NCBI GenBank assembly: GCA_031257955.1
Contig: JAIRNQ010000208.1
Coordinates: forward strand, 1-12,236
Length of the DNA stretch: 12,236 bases
Origin: Deltaproteobacteria bacterium
GTDB taxonomy: Bacteria; Desulfobacterota; Desulfarculia; Adiutricales; Adiutricaceae
Direction of reading: 5' to 3'
This document shows, piece after piece, positions 1 to 5,632 of the stretch (position 1 is its first letter; each line of letters begins with the position of its first letter). Below the pieces are notes generated by a model. That model was not told where the DNA came from. It made no database searches and was given only the letters and a program-made list of their open reading frames with translations. Both the position numbers and the translations under genes were made by a program.

Positions 1-252
1 TTCACGGGGCTATGGGCAAATCCCAGGCCAGCCGGGGCAAGGTCAACCGGTTCAGGGTCAGGCAGTTACGGGTCAGCCGGTTGTGTGTCCTCCCCATACA
101 GAGTCTTCCCTGGGTGCCCCACAAACGGTCCCAGAAGCCCCAGGAAGGCCTTTGTCGCTTGGACCCCCTACCCAAGTGCCTCCCGGTTCTGAAATCGCGC
201 CTGGAGCGTCTCAGGGGCCTTCACGGGGCTATGGGCAAATCCCAGGCCAGCC
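1..252 (+). repeat. 219-bp offset direct repeat at left edge
   Basis: The first 33 bases of the window recur exactly at 220-252, an offset of 219 bp (73 codons), in the same reading frame (coding SRGYGQIPGQP both times). The copies diverge after that. This suggests a larger in-frame repeat whose first copy begins outside the window. Confidence 0.7.
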
Positions 253-1072
253 AGCTCAGGGCCAGCCGGGGCAAGGTCAACCAATTCAGGGCCAGCAGTA
301 TCTGGGCCAGCCGGGGCAAGGTCAACCAATTCAGGGCCAGCAGTATCTGGGACAGCCGGGGCAAGGTCAGCCGGGCCAAGGTCAGCCAGTTCAGGGCCAG
401 CAGTATCTGGGGCAGCCAGTTCAAGGCCAACCGGTTCAGGGTCAGCAATATCAAGGCCAGCAGTATCTGGGGCAGCCGGGGCAAGGCCAGCCGGGGCAAG
501 GTCAACCAATTCAGGGCCAGCAGTATCTGGGACAGCCGGGGCAAGGCCAACCGGTTCAGGGTCAGCAATATCAAGGCCAGCAGTATCTGGGGCAGCCGGG
601 GCAAGGCCAACCGGCTCAAGGTCAGCCAGTTCAGGGCCAGCAGTATCTGGGGCAGCCTTATCCGGGTCAACCGTATCAGGGTCAGCCGGGGGCGCCCTGG
701 GGAGGGGCGGCCGGGCCAGGGCTGGCCTATGGCCAGGGTGGGGGTTTTTTGCCGGACGAGGAAGACGTAAAGCAGGACAAATTCATGGCCGCCCTGTCGT
801 ATCTGGGGATTTTGTTTTTGATACCTCTTTTGTGTCGCCCACGTTCGGGTTACGTGAGGGTCCATACCACTAACGGCATTTTGATAAACATCTTGTATTT
901 CGCCGTTCTGGCTCCGTTTTTGGTGGGCTTGATTACCCCGCTAAGGGGGATTTTCTGGACCGGTATCTTGACGTTGCTAGTAGCCGAGTTCGTCTTTTCG
1001 ATAGTGTGCGTCGTGTACGTTTATTCCGGAAAAATCTTTATCATACCGTTTTTGAAGAAATATTTATTTTAG
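2..1072 (+). CDS. DUF4870/Tic20-like membrane protein with GQ-rich repeat tail (5' partial)
   Basis: The frame is open to the left edge, so the true start lies upstream; a GTG at 83 is only internal. The visible part has about 250 residues of Gly/Gln/Pro-rich sequence built from five-residue GQxxx steps, with seven QQYL motifs. A hydrophobic C-terminal domain of about 100 residues follows (roughly 772-1069). That domain starts with AALSYLGILFLIPLL and has about three membrane segments. The AALSY-x6-IPLL opening is typical of DUF4870/Tic20-like small membrane proteins, whose role is generally unknown. The tail is probably cytoplasmic and disordered (inference). The next gene, 20 nt downstream, is a paralogue with the same layout, and the two are likely co-transcribed. 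The hydrophobic domain is visibly more AT-rich than the surrounding genes. Family call fairly sure, function unknown. Confidence 0.75.
   Translation, partial: SRGYGQIPGQPGQGQPVQGQAVTGQPVVCPPHTESSLGAPQTVPEAPGRPLSLGPPTQVPPGSEIAPGASQGPSRGYGQIPGQPAQGQPGQGQPIQGQQYLGQPGQGQPIQGQQYLGQPGQGQPGQGQPVQGQQYLGQPVQGQPVQGQQYQGQQYLGQPGQGQPGQGQPIQGQQYLGQPGQGQPVQGQQYQGQQYLGQPGQGQPAQGQPVQGQQYLGQPYPGQPYQGQPGAPWGGAAGPGLAYGQGGGFLPDEEDVKQDKFMAALSYLGILFLIPLLCRPRSGYVRVHTTNGILINILYFAVLAPFLVGLITPLRGIFWTGILTLLVAEFVFSIVCVVYVYSGKIFIIPFLKKYLF
233..688 (+). repeat. In-frame 45/60-bp tandem repeats coding GQ-rich tail
   Basis: Tandem coding repeats based on a 45-bp unit (GQPGQGQPIQGQQYL), some lengthened by 15 or 30 bp, so the elementary step is one GQxxx pentapeptide (15 bp). 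Units at 260-304 and 305-349 are nearly identical. Higher-order copies are also present: 422-489 is identical to 542-609 (120-bp offset), and 305-366 is identical to 485-546 (180-bp offset). All offsets are multiples of 15 and keep the frame. Confidence 0.9.
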
Positions 1073-1092
1073 GCAAGGGACGGCCAACGATT

Positions 1093-1797
1093 ATGACCGA
1101 CAACGACATTTTAGCCCCCACCCCGCCCACGACCGCCCCGGAAAGTCAACCGGGAACTGGGGGGCAAGCCCCAAGTCAGGGCCGAGCGATAGCCCAGGGG
1201 CAAGCGATAGGTCAGGGCCAATGGCGGCAAGCCCAACCGGGGCCCGTTCAGCCCCAATACCCACCGGCCACCGGATCGGCGCCCGGCCAGTTTCCAGGCC
1301 AAGGGCAGTTCCAGGGCCCAGGGCAGTTTCCAGGCCAGGGCCAGTTCCAGGGGCCGGGCCAGTTTCCAGGCCAAGGGCAGTTCCAGGGGCCGGGCCAGTT
1401 TCCAGGCCAAGGGCAGTTTCAGGGCCTTGGCCGAGGGGTGCCGAGACCAAGGGTCTTTAATCCCGAGGACGCGAGGAGGAACAGGGTGGTGGCCGCCTTG
1501 TCCTATGTGCCGTTTTTGGTGTTGGTACCACTTTTGGCCAGGCCCAATTCGCCTTTCTCCAGGGCCCATGCCGGCCAGGGGCTGTTATTGTTTATCGTCA
1601 ACGCTTTTTTTGCCCTGCTGTTTTTTCTTTTGATATACGCCTTGGGTATTCGGGGAGTCGGCCTGGCGATTATGGACGTTTTTGGCATCGTCATTGAGTT
1701 TGGCTTGTTATTTTTCACCTTTAAGCACTTGCTGCTGTGTTTGGACGGGCAGTTTCAGGAATTTCCTTACGTGGGCAAGTACGCTTTCATAAGGTGA
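1093..1797 (+). CDS. DUF4870/Tic20-like membrane protein with GQFPGQ repeat tail
   Basis: 234 residues from ATG 1093 (MTDNDILAPTPP). An in-frame upstream start at 1006 would overlap the previous gene by 67 nt, so 1093 is preferred; no strong Shine-Dalgarno is visible. The N-terminal third is Gln/Gly/Pro-rich. It contains four copies of a 12-residue unit, GQFPGQGQFQGP. The C-terminal 110 residues have the DUF4870-like pattern: VVAALSYVPFLVLVPLL, then a short loop with SPFSRAHAGQGLLLF, then two more hydrophobic stretches. The SPF-x-R-x-HA-x-QGL-x-LF loop is the best family signature in the pair. Its paralogue lies 20 nt upstream but has a different repeat unit, so the tails evolved separately. 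Probably an inner-membrane protein with three helices; function not known. A bidirectional terminator follows at 1841-1868. Confidence 0.82.
   Translation: MTDNDILAPTPPTTAPESQPGTGGQAPSQGRAIAQGQAIGQGQWRQAQPGPVQPQYPPATGSAPGQFPGQGQFQGPGQFPGQGQFQGPGQFPGQGQFQGPGQFPGQGQFQGLGRGVPRPRVFNPEDARRNRVVAALSYVPFLVLVPLLARPNSPFSRAHAGQGLLLFIVNAFFALLFFLLIYALGIRGVGLAIMDVFGIVIEFGLLFFTFKHLLLCLDGQFQEFPYVGKYAFIR
1285..1428 (+). repeat. Four tandem 36-bp coding repeats
   Basis: Four contiguous 36-bp units at 1285-1320, 1321-1356, 1357-1392 and 1393-1428, each coding GQFPGQGQFQG plus a final P (L in the last copy). The copies differ at only a few bases, mostly third positions. The units abut with no spacers, so this is a minisatellite-like coding repeat. 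Confidence 0.95.
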
Positions 1798-1840
1798 CGG
1801 CCCGCCGGGGGGTTATGGTTGACGGAACGACCGAGAAGAC

Positions 1841-1868
1841 AAAAACGCCGACACTGTCGGCGTTTTTT
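1841..1868. terminator. Bidirectional Rho-independent terminator
   Basis: Perfect inverted repeat ACGCCGAC-ACT-GTCGGCGT at 1845-1863, flanked by an A-run (1841-1845) and a T-run (1863-1868). It therefore ends in a U-tract on either strand. It lies between the convergent + unit ending at 1797 and the - strand rsmD gene ending at 1942, and probably serves both. Confidence 0.9.
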
Positions 1869-1921
1869 GATGGGCAAAGCCGGAGGGTGGGGAAAAGATT
1901 TGTCCGCAAGCCTTGGGCTAC

Positions 1922-1947
1922 CCCTAACCCCGGTGGGGGGGTTAGGG
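1922..1947 (-). other. 10-bp hairpin spanning the rsmD stop codon
   Basis: Perfect 10-bp stem (CCCTAACCCC at 1922-1931 pairing with GGGGTTAGGG at 1938-1947) with a 6-nt loop. The TAA stop of rsmD (1942-1944) lies inside the stem. No U-tract follows on either strand, so it is not a standard terminator by itself. It may be a 3'-end stabilising structure upstream of the real terminator at 1841-1868. Confidence 0.55.
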
Positions 1948-2514
1948 AAGGAAGAGGATGGCGGCGGCTTTTTTGCCCCAGCGGCGGGAGAGGTGAAGTT
2001 GCCAGGGGAGGAGGGAGTCGGGGTCCCAGAGGGAGAGGCTTTTGGGCGACTGTTCCCAGACGGCCAGGGCTTGGGGCGCGGCCAGGCGGGTTTGGGCGGC
2101 TTGGCGCAGCAGGAGCGGGATGGGCTCGATGGGGTCGTCGTAAGGGGGATCGAGCAAGAGCAGATCAAAGGGCCCATCGGCCAAGGCCAGGGAGAGATCC
2201 CGGGGAAAGGTGGCCTTGAGGATTTTGGCCTTGGGCTGGAGGCGCTGGGGGATTTTTTTTAGGTTGGCGGCCAGGGTTTTGAGGGCCAGGGGCGATCGGT
2301 CGCAGAGGAGAAGTTTCTCGGCCCCGCGGGAGAGGGCCTCCAGGCCCATGGCCCCGGTACCGGCAAAGAGATCGAGCACGGCCGCCCCGCGGGGTTTTTG
2401 GCCCAGGATGGAAAAAATGGCCTCCCGGACCGGGGCGGCGGTGGGCCGGATGGTGGCGTCCTTGGGGCTTAGGAGGGTCAGGCCCTTAAAGAGGCCGGTG
2501 ATTATCTTGGGCAT
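1942..2514 (-). CDS. rsmD: 16S rRNA (guanine966-N2)-methyltransferase RsmD
   Basis: 190 residues, the normal size for RsmD, which methylates G966 of 16S rRNA in the 30S subunit using S-adenosylmethionine. The start ATG at 2514 gives MPKIITGLFKG, matching the usual RsmD opening (MRIIxGxxKG). The frame is open further upstream, but that part does not resemble the family. Visible motifs are RPT at residues 23-25, the SAM-binding LDLFAGTGAMGLEAL at 47-61, the acidic CDRS at 71-74, and the catalytic DPPYDD at 122-127. It is the last gene of the secB-like/waaA/DUF3298-like unit, 65 nt after the preceding stop, with no clear ribosome site. Its stop codon sits in a 10-bp hairpin. Assignment is secure; it could only be confused with another small RsmD-type rRNA methyltransferase. 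Confidence 0.93.
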   Translation of the reverse strand: MPKIITGLFKGLTLLSPKDATIRPTAAPVREAIFSILGQKPRGAAVLDLFAGTGAMGLEALSRGAEKLLLCDRSPLALKTLAANLKKIPQRLQPKAKILKATFPRDLSLALADGPFDLLLLDPPYDDPIEPIPLLLRQAAQTRLAAPQALAVWEQSPKSLSLWDPDSLLPWQLHLSRRWGKKAAAILFLP

Positions 2515-2551
2515 GGCTGGGCTACGTTTTGGGGCCACTGGGGGCCGGGTG

Positions 2552-2575
2552 GACCCCGGGCCTTGGGCCGGGGTC
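2552..2575 (-). other. Intergenic hairpin between DUF3298-like gene and rsmD
   Basis: Perfect 8-bp inverted repeat GACCCCGG / CCGGGGTC (2552-2559 and 2568-2575) with an 8-nt loop, in the 65-nt gap upstream of rsmD. There is no U-tract, so it is more likely an RNA-processing or attenuating structure inside the operon than a terminator. Function is inferred only. Confidence 0.45.
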
Positions 2576-2579
2576 GGGG

Positions 2580-3488
2580 CTAGTCTTGGCCCCAGAGGGC
2601 CGGGAAGGCGCCGATCTCGATCAGGTCCGGGACGGTCAGATCCAGGGCTTGGGAGCGGCAAGGGTCGTTGGCCCGGGCGGTCAGGGCCACGGTGGCCCCG
2701 CCCCGGGTGAGGATCAGATCCCCTGGTTCGAGATGGCGGGAGGATATGGATCGGCCATTGACCCGCAAGGATTTGAGGGCGCAGCCGGGTTCTTTCGAGA
2801 CCAGCTCGCCCACTTTGGCCCAAAACTTGGGGACGGCGGTATTGGGATTGGCAAAAATGTCTTTGAGGCGCAGCGGGGCCCCGGTTTTGAGGGAGTAGTT
2901 TTCGAACTTGTAGGCGATGGTTCCCCGGACGTGGCGGTTTTGCCTAAAATTTCCCAGGAAGCGATCCACCCTAAAGACGGAAAGGTAATCGGGACCCGAT
3001 TGGTGCACGTATTGCTTGATTTCGTAACCCACCGGGAGGCAGTGGCCCAGGCAGCCCTCAAAATCGTTACACAATAGGGCCTCGGCCCGGTTTTGGTAGT
3101 TTTTGAACAGGCTGTCCATGGCTTTGGCCATTCTGGCGTCCAAGGCCGGGCTGCCGGTGTTGCCTGGGTACTCCAGGGAGATCCAGACGAGATCCGTGGC
3201 GCAGGTCGGCGAGGTCAGCTGGTGCTGGAGGATGTTCCTGGTTATTTCCGGCGGGGGATCGCTATTGGGGACGCCGTTGTCGTAGCACTGGTCGTCCTCG
3301 CACAGGCCCGGGAAGCCGCCCAGGTAATCGGATTTCATGTAGGCGGCCAGGGGCCCGGCGGCCATGGGGATGGTCAGCAATATGGCCAGTGTCGTGGCCA
3401 GCGCGGTGGCCAGGGTAGCGGCCCAGACTTCCCGCCCGAATGGATGAGGCCAGGGCCGGCGGGACGGGCTGGGGGCGGCTCGGGTCAT
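2580..3488 (-). CDS. Membrane-anchored DUF3298-like (RsiV-like C-terminal) protein
   Basis: 302 residues. A basic N-terminus (residues 1-20) leads to one hydrophobic segment at about 21-45, read as a signal anchor or uncleaved signal peptide, so the rest should lie outside the inner membrane. The region at about 155-230 (DYLSVFRVDRF...GTIAYKFENYSLKTG, then LRLKDIF and a WAKVGELV helix) resembles the DUF3298 domain, seen in the anti-sigma factor RsiV and some periplasmic or cell-wall proteins. Eight cysteines (63, 68, 96, 140, 146, 150, 236, 277) lie beyond the anchor, an even number consistent with disulfides in the periplasm (inference). Its ATG overlaps the waaA stop by 4 nt (ATGA), so translation is probably coupled. 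Nothing identifies a cognate sigma factor. Family call is moderate, function unknown. Confidence 0.7.
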   Translation of the reverse strand: MTRAAPSPSRRPWPHPFGREVWAATLATALATTLAILLTIPMAAGPLAAYMKSDYLGGFPGLCEDDQCYDNGVPNSDPPPEITRNILQHQLTSPTCATDLVWISLEYPGNTGSPALDARMAKAMDSLFKNYQNRAEALLCNDFEGCLGHCLPVGYEIKQYVHQSGPDYLSVFRVDRFLGNFRQNRHVRGTIAYKFENYSLKTGAPLRLKDIFANPNTAVPKFWAKVGELVSKEPGCALKSLRVNGRSISSRHLEPGDLILTRGGATVALTARANDPCRSQALDLTVPDLIEIGAFPALWGQD

Positions 3489-4891
3489 GGCCTCTGGGCC
3501 AGGGCCCGGAGTCGGTCGAGGGCTTTGCGGGGGCCGTCGGGGGCGGGCTCGGAGAGATAGTCAATGACCAGGCTGGCCAAGGCCGGGGCGACGACGGGTT
3601 TTTCGGCCAGGTACCGGAGGCCGGCCAGGCCGGCTTGGCGGGACTTTTGGGGATCGTCAAGAAAGGGCGAGAGGGCGTCGGCCAGAAGGTTTTTGGGGGC
3701 GGTTATGGCCGCCCCCCGGGCGATAAGGGCCTCGGCCTCGGCCTTGAAGCTATCCATGTGGGGCCCAAAGAAAACGGGCTTTCCGGCGGCGGCCGGCTCC
3801 AGGGGGTTATGCCCGGTGCCCCCATCGACAAAGCTCCCCCCGACTATGGCCAAATCGCCTTGGCCGTAAAGGGAAGCCAGAAGGCCCATACGGTCGACGA
3901 CGGTAACTTGCCCCGGTTCCGGCCGAAGGGATTCGGTTTCCGAATACAGGCTGGGCGTCCAGCCAAAGGACTCGATGAGGCGCAGGACCTCGGTGAGCCG
4001 GGTCAGGTGCCTGGGGGCGATGGCCCAGGCCGGGCCCGAGTCGAGCCCTTTACCGGAGAGCCGCAAGGCGGCGGCCAGGATGGGCACCTCCTCGCCCGGG
4101 TGGGTGGATCCGGCCAAAATCAGCGGCGGTTGGGGCCAAGGCCCGGACAGGTCATGAGCCTTATGGGCGGCCAAGCCGGCCTGGGCCTGGGCGACGAGGC
4201 GATCGAACTTGGGCGAACCCAGGGCGGCGGCTTTGGCGGGATCGAGGCCCAGATCGGTCAAGAACTCCAGATCCGTTTGGCCGATGGTGGCCGCCAGGGC
4301 GGGGACGGCCAGGGTTTGGCCGATAAAACGGCGGAAGCGCCCCAGGCGTCCATGGGAGCGCCGGGAGAGGCGGGCCGAGAGCATGAGGACCGGGATGGAG
4401 CGGAGACGGCACTGGTGGTAGAGCTCGGGCCAGATCTCGGTTTCGATGACTACCAGGGCCCTGGGGGCTACCCGGTCCAGGAAACGGCCCGGGGCGCCCA
4501 GAAAGTCTAAGGGCGGGGCGGAGATTTGGGTTTGGGGCCCAAGGAGGGCCGGGCTGTTGGCCAAGCTATTGGCTTGGCTATTGGCCAAGTCGGGGGCAGG
4601 CGCTTTGATGGCCTCTTCCAGGAGGTCCAGCCCGGTGGGGGTGGCTGCGCTCAGGAGGACCGGCGCGGTGAAGCCTTGGTCGCGCAGGGCTTGGAGGATG
4701 GCCAGGGAACTACCGGACTCCCCCACCGAGGCGGCGTGGAGCCACAGGGGGCCTCCGCCGCCGGCCAGGGTGTTCCCCAGGCGCTCGGGCCAACGGGTCC
4801 CGAAGCGGCCCCGTAGGGTCGGCAGGATTAGGGCCGGGCCCAGGGCCAGGGCCCCCAGGGCCCGATAGGCCAAAAGACTCAGTGGGGCCAC
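3485..4891 (-). CDS. waaA: 3-deoxy-D-manno-octulosonic acid (Kdo) transferase
   Basis: 468 residues. WaaA (KdtA) transfers Kdo from CMP-Kdo to lipid A precursor at the cytoplasmic face of the inner membrane, an essential step of LPS inner-core synthesis. An N-terminal hydrophobic anchor (5-24) is followed by the Kdo-transferase N domain with LHAASVGE at 51-58 (the last Glu is the expected catalytic base) and IETEIWPE at 149-156. The C-terminal GT-B half has GSTHPGEE at 261-268 and the hallmark GGSFVDGGTGHNPLEPAA near 351-368. The start is GTG 4891, overlapping the secB-like gene by 13 nt. An unusual low-complexity insertion at about residues 95-128, including LANSQANSLANS, sits between the first two motifs. 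It ends by an ATGA overlap with the next gene. Whether one or two Kdo are added cannot be read from the sequence. Confidence 0.95.
   Translation of the reverse strand: MAPLSLLAYRALGALALGPALILPTLRGRFGTRWPERLGNTLAGGGGPLWLHAASVGESGSSLAILQALRDQGFTAPVLLSAATPTGLDLLEEAIKAPAPDLANSQANSLANSPALLGPQTQISAPPLDFLGAPGRFLDRVAPRALVVIETEIWPELYHQCRLRSIPVLMLSARLSRRSHGRLGRFRRFIGQTLAVPALAATIGQTDLEFLTDLGLDPAKAAALGSPKFDRLVAQAQAGLAAHKAHDLSGPWPQPPLILAGSTHPGEEVPILAAALRLSGKGLDSGPAWAIAPRHLTRLTEVLRLIESFGWTPSLYSETESLRPEPGQVTVVDRMGLLASLYGQGDLAIVGGSFVDGGTGHNPLEPAAAGKPVFFGPHMDSFKAEAEALIARGAAITAPKNLLADALSPFLDDPQKSRQAGLAGLRYLAEKPVVAPALASLVIDYLSEPAPDGPRKALDRLRALAQRP
4555..4591 (-). repeat. 12-bp coding micro-repeat inside waaA
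   Basis: On the - strand three successive 12-bp units code LANS, QANS, LANS. On the + strand this shows as TTGGCCAAG at 4557-4565 and 4581-4589 and CTATTGG at 4566-4572 and 4578-4584. It lies in the loop inserted between the SVGE and ETE motifs of WaaA. Confidence 0.75.
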
Positions 4892-5340
4892 TTTGAGCCG
4901 ACGATGGACTCGGTGGCCGTCCCGGAACCGTTGGTTTGGTTGTCCTGGAAGAGCCCCAAGTTTAGGATTAAGGGAGGATATCCACCCCTTCGGGTGGTTT
5001 CGGCCACGTATTCGCGGGTGTAAGGAAAAACCATTTGGGGAAAATGTTTATGCACCAGGGTATCTTGCTCCGGCTGGGGCACCGGGGCGGATAGGGCAAA
5101 GACGGCGGCGAATTCCACCTCGAGGGAAAAGGGTACCTCCGGCCCGGCTTGGGTCTTAAAGCTCTGGATGAAGTTGGCCAAGGCGCCGTTTTGGGAAAAT
5201 TCGGCGGCGTTGCGCAGACTCAGGCCCAAGGCGATCACCTCGCCCCTGGCCGGTTGTTTATATTGCGGGTTATGCAGAAACATGGATTTCTGGAGCCGCA
5301 GTTTTATCATGTCGAAGTTAATTTTAAACATCAAAATCAC
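4879..5340 (-). CDS. SecB-like export chaperone
   Basis: 153 residues, the normal SecB size. The best signature is near residues 100-125, HFPQMVFPYTREYVAETTRR then GGYPPLILNLGLF. It matches the SecB pattern NxxFPYARExIxxxxxRGxFPxLxLxPxNF. An upstream beta segment, PFSLEVEFAAVFAL (70-83), matches the SecB strand before it. SecB holds preproteins unfolded and hands them to SecA; SecB-like relatives also serve toxin-antitoxin modules, but no toxin-antitoxin pair is adjacent here. Two starts are possible: GTG 5340 (GAGAGGA ending 8 nt upstream) and ATG 5331 (GGTGAT ending 4 nt upstream); I list the longer. It is the first gene of the unit and overlaps waaA by 13 nt. Sequence is divergent from classical SecB, so SecB-like is safer than SecB. 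Confidence 0.75.
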   Translation of the reverse strand: MILMFKINFDMIKLRLQKSMFLHNPQYKQPARGEVIALGLSLRNAAEFSQNGALANFIQSFKTQAGPEVPFSLEVEFAAVFALSAPVPQPEQDTLVHKHFPQMVFPYTREYVAETTRRGGYPPLILNLGLFQDNQTNGSGTATESIVGSKWPH

Positions 5341-5349
5341 CCCAAAAGT

Positions 5350-5366
5350 CCTCTCGGAGAGAGAGG
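5350..5366 (-). promoter_or_regulatory. Hairpin covering the Shine-Dalgarno of the secB-like gene
   Basis: On the - strand CCTCTC-TCTCC-GAGAGG forms a 6-bp stem with a 5-nt loop. The 3' arm GAGAGG is the main Shine-Dalgarno match for the GTG start at 5340. If formed in the mRNA it would hide the ribosome site, so translation could be conditional. Short stem; regulatory role is inference. Confidence 0.4.
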
Positions 5367-5398
5367 GGGGATCGTTGGTCCAAACTTTACTTTGAAGC

Positions 5399-5425
5399 GA
5401 TACCTTGAATCTCCTAAGATACCTT
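5399..5425 (-). repeat. Pair of 8-bp direct repeats in the leader
   Basis: GATACCTT occurs at 5399-5406 and again at 5418-5425 (AAGGTATC on the - strand), 19 bp apart start to start. It could be a paired protein-binding site in the secB-like leader, or chance. Confidence 0.3.
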
Positions 5426-5601
5426 ACGTTGCCCCTAAAGTGGGCTTTGAACCTCTGTTCTCAAGCTTTGGTCGGCGGTTAAAGGCCTCCCCCCGGGGAG
5501 GGCGGCGCGGGCGTCCCGGGCCGGTCCCAAGCCGGATCTAAGCTGGACCAGGGACGGAAAAACTAAGGCCCCGCGGGGAGTAAGGTAGTAAAGCCAGAGC
5601 C

Positions 5602-5610
5602 ATTATACCA
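5602..5610 (-). promoter_or_regulatory. Extended -10 promoter for the secB-like/waaA unit
   Basis: On the - strand the sequence TGGTATAAT is a perfect TATAAT with an extended -10 TGn. No good TTGACA-like -35 lies 16-18 bp upstream, as expected for extended -10 promoters. Transcription would start near 5595, giving a leader of about 255 nt before the secB-like start. Confidence 0.5.
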
Positions 5611-5630
5611 CCCAAAGAGGGCTTTTGGGT
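5610..5630 (-). promoter_or_regulatory. Inverted repeat just upstream of the -10 box
   Basis: Perfect 7-bp inverted repeat ACCCAAA-N7-TTTGGGT at 5610-5616 and 5624-5630, lying in the spacer and -35 zone of the promoter at 5602-5610. It could be an operator, or a weak hairpin ending the upstream RNase transcript; no U-tract follows it. Confidence 0.35.
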
Positions 5631-5632
5631 TA

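Noticed and set aside
12..770. Open frame in a second + frame over the repeats
   Set aside because: Shadow of the repeat periodicity; it ends in the middle of the gene with no domain, whereas the chosen frame continues into the DUF4870-like domain.
168..865. Long open frames on the - strand opposite the GQ repeats (168-509 and 221-865)
   Set aside because: They arise because the 15-bp-step repeat lacks stop codons in several frames. Their products are monotonous (LPRLPQILLALNWLTL type) and antisense to a frame ending in a recognisable membrane domain.
1285..1428. 36-bp repeats as a CRISPR array
   Set aside because: Units are contiguous with no spacers and are in-frame coding sequence. The same holds for 12020-12235.
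1091..1569. - strand open frames over the 36-bp repeats (1091-1450 and 1111-1569)
   Set aside because: Repeat-driven antisense frames with no domain; the + frame has the membrane domain.
1922..1947. CCCTAA/TTAGGG sequence as telomere-like repeat
   Set aside because: Only one copy in each orientation; explained as a hairpin at the rsmD stop.
1819..3077. + strand open frames opposite rsmD and the DUF3298-like gene
   Set aside because: High-GC antisense frames; the - strand products carry the recognised motifs (FAGTG, DPPY, signal anchor).
3440..4510. 356-codon + strand open frame opposite waaA
   Set aside because: High-GC mirror frame; glycine-rich product without motifs, fully antisense to a clear Kdo transferase.
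5149..5541. 130-codon + strand frame extending into the intergenic region
   Set aside because: Mostly antisense to the secB-like gene; the remainder shows no protein-like pattern or ribosome site.
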